Source: Helicobacter heilmannii | GTDB lineage: Bacteria > Campylobacterota > Campylobacteria > Campylobacterales > Helicobacteraceae | DNA: 48,069 bases | Assembly (NCBI RefSeq): GCF_001283065.1 | Contig: NZ_CDMK01000002.1 | Span: 7,888-55,956 of the forward strand | Reading direction: 5' to 3' | Shown here: positions 1 to 7,899 of the stretch, one piece after another | Layout of the letters: each line of letters begins with the position of its first letter | Numbering within the stretch: the first letter of the stretch is position 1 | Position numbers and translations under genes: made by a program | The notes under the pieces: generated by a model | The model's input: the letters and a program-made list of their open reading frames with translations, nothing else | Database searches by the model: none | What the model was told of the DNA's origin: nothing

Positions 1-63
1 TAAAGCTTAAGGGGGGCTTAAATTTTGTTAGGGTTTTGAGTTATTCCATTGCCGTGCTATATA

Positions 64-83
64 AACCTTATCTAACCTTATCT
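64..83. repeat. Tandem 10-bp duplication (AACCTTATCT x2)
   Basis: Two perfect back-to-back copies of AACCTTATCT lie downstream of the first gene's stop codon. Ten bases is about one helical turn, so they could be paired protein-binding half-sites, but no known operator is recognised. A similar duplication lies upstream of the same gene at 756-775. The rest of 1-212 shows no gene, only a short G6 run near position 11. Confidence 0.6.
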
Positions 84-212
84 CTGTGGATGTACGCAGA
101 TTTCAAAGTGTGTTAATCAAAGAGAGTTGATGCGTAAAAAGTCTTGTGGTGTTTAGATAAACGGGCTGGGTTTGGGGGTTTATGTAAGGGGACCCCCTTC
201 CCTCAATAAAGG

Positions 213-695
213 CTATTTACATTTAACGGGTTTGCAAGGACCCAAATCACCGATCAAGGACTCTCCAAAGTGGTGTGCATAAAACTTGCGGGTTCTTTCA
301 AATGCGCGTTCTAAATCATCCGCATCGCCCTCAAGCCCAAAATAAGGGTAATGGTGCAAATATTCCCCAAAAAGAAACAAACAATCTTGGGTGTAGGCAC
401 GCGTGTCTAGGATGTGCATGTGCCAGTATTCATCCAATTTTTCATTGGGTGCAAAATCTACATCCGGATAACAAATTTGCAAGGCTAACCACCCCTTATA
501 AAGAGAACAAAGATGGCTGACCTCCTCCTTGCTCCATCCATAATGATCCACTAACTTTGCATTGAGCTTGTCAAAGTTAACGCTGTTTACAAGGCTCAAC
601 GTGTTATCCATCACACTGGTCGCTACGAAATCCTCGTTTTGGGGGAGACTCATCTGCCGATCACCATGGGGGTGCATTACAGAAACACTAACCAT
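213..695 (-). CDS. Small glycine-rich-domain-like (DUF1399-type) protein, putative metal-binding
   Basis: 160 aa protein of unknown function. Residues 88-120 carry a dense motif: D88-E-Y-W-H92-x-H94-I-L-D97-T, then Y101, C105, F109-G110 and H114-H115. I associate this WHxHI...C...G..HH pattern with the glycine-rich domain-containing protein-like (DUF1399) family. The clustered His, Asp and Cys side chains suggest a metal site, which is inference. The protein ends in a short Lys/Cys tail with C154 and C159. There is no signal peptide or membrane segment. The ATG at 695 is supported by AGAAGG seven bases upstream; Met7 and Met15 are alternatives. It is transcribed alone, away from the restriction-modification gene. 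Confidence 0.6.
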   Translation of the reverse strand: MVSVSVMHPHGDRQMSLPQNEDFVATSVMDNTLSLVNSVNFDKLNAKLVDHYGWSKEEVSHLCSLYKGWLALQICYPDVDFAPNEKLDEYWHMHILDTRAYTQDCLFLFGEYLHHYPYFGLEGDADDLERAFERTRKFYAHHFGESLIGDLGPCKPVKCK

Positions 696-1328
696 GAAAA
701 CCCTTCTAAAATGGATTTCCTAACCTACCGCAAGCATCCAAGAGAGAAAAAATCTCTTAGGATAACTTAGGATAACATTAAAATAAAAAATAATTTTGAA
801 GTTACATAGGTGAGAATATTTTTGTAGGCCTTGAAAGCTTAATTTTTTCTTAAAAAATGTAAAGTTGTTCGATTTTAGATGGTTTGCACTTTAAGCCCAT
901 TTCAAGTAGGGTGGGGCGTGCTGATAACCTCCACTTGGTCAAGGGGCCAAGCCCGTATCCCAATGTGAGGAAGGCTAAGGGGGGGTGGTGGCGCACCACT
1001 TGGCATTTTTGTCTTGCGCTCGGCCGTTAAAAGAGTGGATAATAGCGGTGTTGTGCGCTCTGTGTTTTTCTTTTGCCTAGACAAGTTCTTTTTGAGTTGT
1101 CAATCTAAATCATCCCCACAGTTTATAACACAGACCCGCAACCCCCAAAACTACGCGCCCTCTATGCAAGGCGTGCACCATTGCCTAAAGCCGCCCCGCA
1201 ACTCCTCACCACTTCTAACTAAAAACGCGCGCCCAAACCCCCATCCCCCATCTTTCACAAATCCTCCTAATTTGCCTCACTTTTCCCACGCTCTAAATTT
1301 TGCTAAAATATCCCTTTTGGAGTTTCCC
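696..1328. other. Intergenic region between two divergent genes
   Basis: About 630 bases without a convincing gene. 740-890 is AT-rich and must hold the promoter of the minus-strand gene. A GC-rich patch at about 895-1060 contains a G7 run (979-985) and two small hairpins: CTTGG/CCAAG (934-951) and GTGGTG/CACCAC with a three-base loop (985-999). The frame of the plus-strand restriction-modification gene is open back to 1014, but its sequence there is low-complexity and Pro/Ser-rich, so I read it as untranslated. Confidence 0.5.
756..775. repeat. Tandem 10-bp duplication (CTTAGGATAA x2)
   Basis: Two perfect adjacent copies of CTTAGGATAA sit about 60-80 bp upstream of the minus-strand start at 695, where an operator or upstream promoter element would lie. 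Read on the minus strand (TTATCCTAAG) it resembles the TTATCTAACC phase of the duplication at 64-83. Confidence 0.6.
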
Positions 1329-4300
1329 ATGTACTACCTACACAACACCCTTTTTACCCCCTACACCCTAGAGCAAGAACTCCCTAAACTCTATCACTTT
1401 GAGCAAACAAAAGAGCAGGCTAGAGAAGTCTTAGAGCAGATGCGCGCGCTCAAGCTAGATGAGATCAAAAATAGCAATGAACACCAGTTTGAAGATCACT
1501 TCATCGCCAAAATCTTAGAACTCTTAGGTTGGGAATACCTGCGCCAAGAAGAAAAGATAATCTATGGCAAGCTAGAAAAGCCAGATTTTTTACTCTTTGC
1601 TACCCCCAAGCTCAAACAAGATTACCAAGCCCTGAGTAAAGAAGAACGCTATGCGAGCAATGAATTTTTTAGCGTGATCTGTGAGAGCAAGGCCTATAGT
1701 GTAGAGGTGGATAATAAAAAAATCGCGCACAACCCCCATTACCAGCTCTTAGGCTATCTCAACGCGTTGCGGCACAATTATGGCTTTTTGACCAATGGGC
1801 GGGTGTGGCGTTTCTATGATGCCAGTAAGCCTGTGATGCAAAAGGCCTTTTTTGAAGTCCATTTAGAAAAGATTTTAGAGCGCGCAGACATAGAGGCCTT
1901 TTTATATTTTTACCATCTCTTCAGAGCGGCCAATTTTGCCCCCGCTCAAGATACGCCCAGTATCCACACCGCTTTAAGTGCCAATGAAAGCACCAAAATC
2001 GCCCTAGAAGAAGATTTACACCGCCTCATTTATGGCACGGATGGGCAAGAATCGCTCTTTGAGACCATCGGGGCGGCTTTATACGCGCGCCACCCCCAAG
2101 AGCCCTTAAAAGACATCTATGAAAACACGCTCTATTTTGTCTTTAAGCTCCTCTTTATCGCCTACTTTGAAGACAAGTTTGAAGAGAACCTTAAAGAACA
2201 CCGCGGGTTTGCGCAATACTTAAGCGTGCGCCATCTCTTAGCCACACTGCAAGAACACCCCAAAACCTACTATGGCATGGGCAGGCTTGAAGAGATTTTT
2301 CACACCTACAATCAGGGCAATGAAAATTACGCCATGCCCATCTTTAATGGCGGGCTGTTTGAGCCTAGCAAAACCCCCCTTTTTAAAGCCGGCAAAATCT
2401 TAAGCGACGCGCTTTTAAAGCAGATTTTAACCCAGCTTTTCACTTATGAGAATTGCAGGCGCGGGTATGCGACTTTAAGCGTGGTGCATTTGGGGCGCAT
2501 TTATGAAAACCTGCTTTCTTACCGCTTTGCCATCGCGCATGAAGAGCTCTTTTATTGCACCACTCTAAAGAGCGAGGGCTATTATGATGGCTATGACAAA
2601 CAAAAGCTAGAGGCTAAAGAAAAGATCAAGCAAGTCCAGCGCTACACTAAGGGACAAATTTATTTAAAAAACACCTCCAACTCGCGCAAGTCCAGCGGGA
2701 GCTTTTACACCCCAGAGAGCATTACGCAGGTTTTAGTGAGAGAAGCGCTCGAGGGCCTCAATGCGCAAAACATCTTGAGCTTTAAGATTTTAGATAATGC
2801 TTGTGGCTCCGGGGCCTTTTTGATTGAAGCCTTGCACCAAGCCAGCCAAAAGGCGCTTGAGTTACAAAACGATCAATTACAAACCCTGCTCGAGCAAGAA
2901 AAGGCGCTCATAGAGGCCCAGGCGCAAAATTACTTAGAAAGCTACCGGGTCGATGAACTCGATGTTTTAAAAAGGCTATTGCTTAAACGGCTCATCTATG
3001 GCGTGGATAAAAACCCCTTTAGTGTGGAGCTGGCCAAACTCTCGCTCTGGATTGATAGCTTTATCTTTGGCACGCCCTTGAGTTTTTTAGAGCACCATAT
3101 CAAATGTGGCGACGCACTGATGGGCTTGAGTCTCAAAGATTTTAAAGCCCCGCTGATCAAAAAGGGCGGTTTGTTTTTAAACGCCTTTATAGAAAAAATC
3201 AACGCCCTGCAAAAAAGCTTAAGCAAGATCGCCACAATCCCAGACACCACCAAAGCACAAGTCCAAGAATCCAAACAGACCTACAAAAAAGCCCAAGAGG
3301 CACTAGAGCAACTCAATGTCTATCTGCACCTCTACACCGCCAAAGACTTTTTGAGTCGCGAGCAACTAGCTTTGCTTAAAGATTTGCAAGAGGGGTCGCT
3401 AGAGGATTTGAGCCAAGAAAAATACGCTTCCCTAAAAGCGCGCGCGCTAGAACTCGCTGAGGAGTTCAAATTTTTCAATTACGAAATTGAGTTTCCTGAA
3501 CTTGTTGGAGACGAGGGAAACTTTAGCGGCTTTGATGCCATCATCACTAACCCCCCATGGGAAAAGACGAAATTTGATGAAAGCGAGTTTTTTAGCAGCT
3601 TTAGGAGCAATTACCGCAGCTTGCCCCTTGTAGAGAAGCAAGATTTACAAACAAACCTCCTAGCCCAGCCTCACATTAAAAAAGAGTTTGACACAGAACA
3701 AGCCCAAATCCAAACCACCAATGCCTATTACAAAGCCCATTACCCCTACAGCCGGGGGGCAGGCGATGGCAATCTCTTTAGATTTTTTGTAGAGAAAAAT
3801 AGCTCTTTGCTCGCGCCTAATGCTAGGCTAGCTCTAGTGATCCCCAGCGCGCTGATGCTTGAGGAGGGCTCTTTGAGCTTAAGAAAGCATTTGTTAGAAC
3901 ATCTGCGCGTGGAGTTTTTCTATAGCTTTGAGAACCGCCAAAATATTTTTAAAAATGTGCATCGCTGCTATAAGTTCGCTCTGCTAGCCTTACGCAAGGC
4001 TGAGCCGGCTACTGAGCTTAAAGCCCTTTTTTATTTAGAGCACCCTAAAGAGATTGACAACCCCCTTTCAATCTCTCTTAAAAGCGTGTTAAACAGCCCC
4101 AAATGCGCCCTTAAAGAAGTGCGCGGCCAAATGGATTTAGAGATTTTAGAGCATTGCGCTTCTAAGTTTGCACGCCTTAATGAGGGGTGGATCAATTTTA
4201 GGGCTGAGCTACATATGACAGCTGATAAAAAATTGTTTAAGCCCATAGACGCGCGCGCGCAAACTCAAGAGACTTTGTCTTTGCTAGAGGGCAAGCACAT

Positions 4301-5069
4301 CCACCAATTCAACGCAGAGTTTGCCCACCCGCGCTACTGCGTGGAGCTAGAGGCGTTGCAAGAGAGACTAAAAAGCAGAGAAGAACGCCGCGCTCAAAAA
4401 GGGGGCTATAGCGGCAAAATTGCCTATGAGTATGCCTATTGGAGGTTGGGCTATAGAGGGATTGCACGCGATACTGATGAAAGAAGCTTGATTGTGAGTT
4501 TATTGCCTAGAGGTTGTGCTGTGGGCAATAGTATTTATGTGAGCATACCTAAGTTTTATACCCCAGAGGGCATACTAGAAGTGCCCCCTTTGCAAACCCT
4601 CTTTGCTTTAGGGCTGTTAAATTCGTTGGTAGTGGATTTTTACTTACGCTTGCATACCCAAATGAATATCAATAAAATTTATCTCTATGAGCTTCCCCTG
4701 CCCCAGCCCACACCCCAAGAAATCGCCCAAACTCCCCTTTACTTTTCCATCGCGCAAAGCGCGTTAGAATGCCAGCTTTATCACGATCGCGCGGGGCACT
4801 TTAAAGAGTTAGCCGCCCTCTTTAGCTCTGGCGCTCTGACTCCCTCTCTTAGCTCTAATACGCTCTGCTTAGATGTCCCTAAAACGCCCAAACTCCTAGA
4901 CACCAAGCGCGCAAGGCTAGACATTAGCATCGCGCGCGATCTCTATGGCTTGCGCTACGATCAATTTGTGCATTTGCTTAACTCCTTTAAAGTCCTCGCC
5001 AAAAAACAACCGGGCTTTGTGGGGCTGTTAAAATCACTGTGGGCAGAGCCTAGCAGCGCGCTAACCTAG
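1329..5069 (+). CDS. Type IIG-like restriction-modification enzyme (nuclease + N6-adenine methylase)
   Basis: 1246 aa single-chain restriction-modification protein. The N-terminus has a PD-(D/E)XK-type nuclease signature (P85-D86, then E119-x-K121). The methylase core follows: AdoMet motif I D489-N-A-C-G-S-G495, and catalytic motif IV N741-P-P-W744 of the gamma-class N6-adenine family (Eco57I-like). The C-terminal ~400 residues should hold the target-recognition region. No separate specificity or restriction subunit lies nearby, which fits the Type IIG layout; recognition site unknown. The ATG at 1329 is chosen because GGAG lies six bases upstream and homologous-looking sequence starts there. 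The frame appears intact and shows no long homopolymer at a switching position. Confidence 0.85.
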   Translation: MYYLHNTLFTPYTLEQELPKLYHFEQTKEQAREVLEQMRALKLDEIKNSNEHQFEDHFIAKILELLGWEYLRQEEKIIYGKLEKPDFLLFATPKLKQDYQALSKEERYASNEFFSVICESKAYSVEVDNKKIAHNPHYQLLGYLNALRHNYGFLTNGRVWRFYDASKPVMQKAFFEVHLEKILERADIEAFLYFYHLFRAANFAPAQDTPSIHTALSANESTKIALEEDLHRLIYGTDGQESLFETIGAALYARHPQEPLKDIYENTLYFVFKLLFIAYFEDKFEENLKEHRGFAQYLSVRHLLATLQEHPKTYYGMGRLEEIFHTYNQGNENYAMPIFNGGLFEPSKTPLFKAGKILSDALLKQILTQLFTYENCRRGYATLSVVHLGRIYENLLSYRFAIAHEELFYCTTLKSEGYYDGYDKQKLEAKEKIKQVQRYTKGQIYLKNTSNSRKSSGSFYTPESITQVLVREALEGLNAQNILSFKILDNACGSGAFLIEALHQASQKALELQNDQLQTLLEQEKALIEAQAQNYLESYRVDELDVLKRLLLKRLIYGVDKNPFSVELAKLSLWIDSFIFGTPLSFLEHHIKCGDALMGLSLKDFKAPLIKKGGLFLNAFIEKINALQKSLSKIATIPDTTKAQVQESKQTYKKAQEALEQLNVYLHLYTAKDFLSREQLALLKDLQEGSLEDLSQEKYASLKARALELAEEFKFFNYEIEFPELVGDEGNFSGFDAIITNPPWEKTKFDESEFFSSFRSNYRSLPLVEKQDLQTNLLAQPHIKKEFDTEQAQIQTTNAYYKAHYPYSRGAGDGNLFRFFVEKNSSLLAPNARLALVIPSALMLEEGSLSLRKHLLEHLRVEFFYSFENRQNIFKNVHRCYKFALLALRKAEPATELKALFYLEHPKEIDNPLSISLKSVLNSPKCALKEVRGQMDLEILEHCASKFARLNEGWINFRAELHMTADKKLFKPIDARAQTQETLSLLEGKHIHQFNAEFAHPRYCVELEALQERLKSREERRAQKGGYSGKIAYEYAYWRLGYRGIARDTDERSLIVSLLPRGCAVGNSIYVSIPKFYTPEGILEVPPLQTLFALGLLNSLVVDFYLRLHTQMNINKIYLYELPLPQPTPQEIAQTPLYFSIAQSALECQLYHDRAGHFKELAALFSSGALTPSLSSNTLCLDVPKTPKLLDTKRARLDISIARDLYGLRYDQFVHLLNSFKVLAKKQPGFVGLLKSLWAEPSSALT

Positions 5070-5080
5070 TCCAAACAAAG

Positions 5081-5604
5081 GTGTTTTTGTATTTGGCTAG
5101 AAAAGTCATGAAAGCCAAGTGCGCATGGATTGAGGGGCGCTAGATGTGATTAAAAAGCAGCATATGGAGCAAAAAAGAAGTGCCCTTAAATACCAAAATC
5201 TTTAGCACCAACTGCCAACCACGCCACGCTTTTAGAATTAGTGTCCGTGGCTTTAGCCGATAGCAGGTGCAGACAACGAAAGGGACACCATTTATTCTTA
5301 CGCCAAAGAGATGGGCGTGTCCACCCATAAGGTCAATCAACTCAAAGATTGGGTGGTGAAAAACTTTATGCTTTATTAAGAAGCGGTCAAAATGTTGGAT
5401 TAGGGGGATGGCATGGACGACAAAATGTAAAGATTGAAAGAAATCAAAGCAAGGACCAAAGCCAACAGAAAGAAATATGAAGGCTCAACGGGGCTTGTCT
5501 GATGGCTTTGCCGGGTTGCAGCTTCAATCACCGCAGGAATGGCACAGCAAACCATGAAAAATCTTAGCAGTTTCAAAGGCCTAATTGGGGGGTTTGAGTT
5601 TTAG
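5081..5604 (+). pseudogene. Decayed TerB-like protein gene
   Basis: No intact frame, but protein-like sequence continues through all three plus frames. About 5081-5213 reads an N-terminal part ending near KKEVPLNTKIFSTN. 5217-5262 reads NHATLLELVSVALAD in a second frame. 5269-5604 reads ADNERDTIYSYAKEMG and on to WVVKNFMLY in a third frame, with later in-frame stops. The pattern LLELVxVALAD followed by NExxxIxxxAxxMGV resembles a tellurite-resistance TerB-type helical domain. Several frameshifts and stops mean it cannot be functional. The domain call is tentative; that it is a decayed gene is more secure. Confidence 0.45.
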
Positions 5605-5923
5605 CCCCATAACCCTTGGTTTAAGCACATTAGCGGGTATATGGGTATCTTTGGGTCCAATCTACCCCCCCAACCCATCACCCCCTCTAATTGCTCTAAG
5701 ATGTACTGTTTATGTGCTGTTTATGAAGGGTGTTAAGTGATGCCCTAGGCTGCAACACACCTAGCACCCCTACAACATAACAACGAAAAAGTCTTTTCAA
5801 TACGCACACACGCCCGCAGAGCAAAGAAACAAAAGGTCATACGAAATCTAGCCAGATGCAGGCTATTGCCCAACAAAGGCGGTTGGCTAGCTTAGGGCTT
5901 TTTCTAGTGTGTAAAATACGGGT
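5605..5923. other. Intergenic, no gene seen
   Basis: About 320 bases between the decayed gene and the 3' end of the carA cluster. No open frame of note, no tRNA-like motif and no clear terminator. It may hold further unrecognisable remnants of the decayed gene. Confidence 0.4.
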
Positions 5924-6079
5924 TTAGGAGTTTTTGCCCCTAAGTAGGTCGCTGAGCCTATCTATGTGGCTACCGAGTTGTTGTAATTCCTTGGCGATTT
6001 CCTCCAATTCTTTTTCCACTTTAGATAGGCCCGTTTCCACTTCATCAAAAAGCTCATTAACATCACTGTATTCGTTCAT
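5924..6079 (-). CDS. 51 aa coiled-coil microprotein overlapping carA
   Basis: Short acidic protein of 51 residues starting MNEYSDVNELFDEVE and ending in GKNS. Residues about 8-45 form a heptad-like amphipathic helix rich in Glu, Leu and Lys, as in short coiled coils such as XseB- or SlyX-type proteins, but no family is recognised. The start overlaps the 3' end of carA by 17 bases, with GGTGG about six bases before the ATG, so translation is probably coupled. It is the last gene of the DUF507-carA cluster. The coding call rests on the ribosome site, helix pattern and operon position. Confidence 0.65.
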   Translation of the reverse strand: MNEYSDVNELFDEVETGLSKVEKELEEIAKELQQLGSHIDRLSDLLRGKNS

Positions 6080-7205
6080 GTTGCACCACCTTTTTAAATT
6101 CTTCAAAGACATACAACCCATCGTGAGGGCCGGGACTGGCCTCCGGATGGTGTTGTATAGAAATAATGGGAGCGTTTTTATAGCGCACGCCCTCAATGGT
6201 GTGGTCAAACAAATTCTTATGTGTGATTGTGGCGATTTTGGCGATGCTTTCGGGCACACAATAGTTATGGTTTTGTGCGCTCACTTCAATGCGCCCTGTT
6301 TGCAGGTTTAGCACGGGGTGGTTGCTGCCGTGATGTCCGAATTTGAGCTTATAAGTGGAGTAGCCATGCGCAATGCTTAAGAGTTGATGTCCTAGACAAA
6401 TGCCTAATATGGGGATTTGTTCTTCAATGAGTAGGCTAATTTCGCGGATCACGCCTTTTAAATGCAGGGGATCGCCCGGACCATTAGAGAGCAACACGCC
6501 CACAATTTCACCCCTTTTATAGGCCTCTATGAGCGTTTGCGCCTTGGTGTCGTGGGCAAAGCATACAGACTTTAGCCCCACTTGGGCTAAGTTGTTTAAG
6601 ATATTAGTTTTCACGCCTAAATCCAAAACCCCAATCGCGCTTGTGAGTGGGGGGGTTTGGTAGTCTAAGATATTAAAATCAAAAGTGCCTCGTGTGTGGG
6701 CCTCTTTACGGCTTAGGGGAGGAATTAGGTATTGCTCGGCAATGCTCTTAGAGGCTTGTAGCAACTTCTTTAACTCCTGTTTGTCTAGCCCGTCCGTGGA
6801 GATGATAAGCCCCATCGCCCCCTCATCTCTTAGCATGCCCACCAACGCCCTCGTGTCTAAGCCACTCACACCCAAAACCCCGTGTTGCTGTAAGAATGTG
6901 CTTAAAGACTGCCTCGCCCTAAAGTTGGAGTGTAAGCTCGGGGTGTGGCGCACCAAAATGCCCGCACAAAAACTATTGGGAGATTCGCGATCTTGCTCAT
7001 TGGCCCCCACCACGCCCACTTCAGGCGTGCTAAAGACTATAAACTGCCCTCGATAGCTCGGATCGCTAATAATCTCTTCATACCCACTCATGGCGGTGTT
7101 GAAGACCGCCTCGCCGGCCACAACCCCCCTAGCTCCAAAGCTCATTGCCTCTAAGAACAGCCCGTTTTCAAAGTAAAGCGTGGCTTTACTCAGCGTGCCA
7201 CTCAT
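6063..7205 (-). CDS. carA: Carbamoyl-phosphate synthase small chain
   Basis: 380 aa glutaminase subunit of carbamoyl-phosphate synthase. It releases ammonia from glutamine for the CarB subunit, feeding pyrimidine and arginine synthesis. The N-terminal CPSase small-chain domain covers about 1-150. The C-terminal class I glutamine amidotransferase has the nucleophile C270 in GICLGHQ and the H353-x-E355 pair in HHPEAS, so the triad is complete. The ATG overlaps the stop of the DUF507 gene (ATGA), implying translational coupling. carB is not in the window. Confidence 0.97.
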   Translation of the reverse strand: MSGTLSKATLYFENGLFLEAMSFGARGVVAGEAVFNTAMSGYEEIISDPSYRGQFIVFSTPEVGVVGANEQDRESPNSFCAGILVRHTPSLHSNFRARQSLSTFLQQHGVLGVSGLDTRALVGMLRDEGAMGLIISTDGLDKQELKKLLQASKSIAEQYLIPPLSRKEAHTRGTFDFNILDYQTPPLTSAIGVLDLGVKTNILNNLAQVGLKSVCFAHDTKAQTLIEAYKRGEIVGVLLSNGPGDPLHLKGVIREISLLIEEQIPILGICLGHQLLSIAHGYSTYKLKFGHHGSNHPVLNLQTGRIEVSAQNHNYCVPESIAKIATITHKNLFDHTIEGVRYKNAPIISIQHHPEASPGPHDGLYVFEEFKKVVQHERIQ

Positions 7206-7753
7206 AGGAAGCCCTTTCGTCTCAGTTCATCCTCATACATGCGCTCAAAGACCAATTCATACTCATCGCTACCGATGGGCAACTTGCGTTTATAATGCTT
7301 GATCTTTTCGCCCACCTCAGTTTCCACACTCTCATAAAGCTTAGCGTAGGTGTCTATGGACTTAAAGATCACATTGCGGATGCGGTTCTCCGACACCGAA
7401 AACATGATCAAATCCTCGTCCAAGACCTTTTCTAAAATCTTGTGGGAGAGAAAATTGCAGCGATCCTCCCACCCGAGCACAAAGCCCCTTTCAAGGGCGA
7501 TTTGCTTTTTAATATCCCAAAAAAGTTGCCGTTCATCCATGCGCATAAATTCTATCTCATCTAAGTTTTCCTCGAGCAAATCGCGCACGCGGTTATCGAT
7601 GGCACTCTCTTGATTGACATGCTCTTGCAACACGCTCTGTGTGATTTGGGTGAGCGTCTCTAAAGACCCTTTGAGCTCCAAAAGGGGGGATTGGACTAAA
7701 TCTTGGGTGATTTTATTAACAATGTAGCGGACATGGTTAGGTTTTAATCTCAT
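7202..7753 (-). CDS. DUF507 family protein
   Basis: 183 aa protein of the DUF507 family, which occurs next to carA in H. pylori (HP1236-like); function unknown. It begins MRLKPNHVRYIVNKI, the typical family start, and is mostly charged alpha-helix with no signal or membrane segment. The frame is open upstream to an ATG at 7795, but the ATG at 7753 has AGGG at the right distance and matches the family N-terminus. It overlaps carA by four bases, making it the first gene of a three-gene unit. Confidence 0.85.
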   Translation of the reverse strand: MRLKPNHVRYIVNKITQDLVQSPLLELKGSLETLTQITQSVLQEHVNQESAIDNRVRDLLEENLDEIEFMRMDERQLFWDIKKQIALERGFVLGWEDRCNFLSHKILEKVLDEDLIMFSVSENRIRNVIFKSIDTYAKLYESVETEVGEKIKHYKRKLPIGSDEYELVFERMYEDELRRKGFL

Positions 7754-7847
7754 TTGTTGCCCTAGTTCATTTAAGGTTAAGCCGTATTCTAACATAATCT
7801 AAGGTAAAGGGCTAGAGAACACCAAAAATAAGGGTGATACTTGGGAA

Positions 7848-7853
7848 TATAAT
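7848..7853 (+). promoter_or_regulatory. Predicted -10 box (TATAAT) for dsbI
   Basis: A consensus TATAAT about 45 bases before the dsbI start, placing transcription initiation near 7860. The -35 region is weak, as is usual for the Helicobacter housekeeping sigma factor. The complementary strand reads TATATT, so the divergent DUF507 promoter may share this spot. Confidence 0.5.
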
Positions 7854-7899
7854 TAACCTTCATGTGCTAGAATACGCTTTTTGATTTTTAAGGGTTGGT

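Noticed and set aside
186-199. AAGGGG/CCCCTT palindrome as terminator of the first gene
   Set aside because: Loop would be only two bases and no T run follows on the relevant strand.
1014-1328. 105-codon N-terminal extension of the restriction-modification gene
   Set aside because: Open frame only; the sequence is low-complexity, has no ribosome site at its start, and the proper start with GGAG is at 1329.
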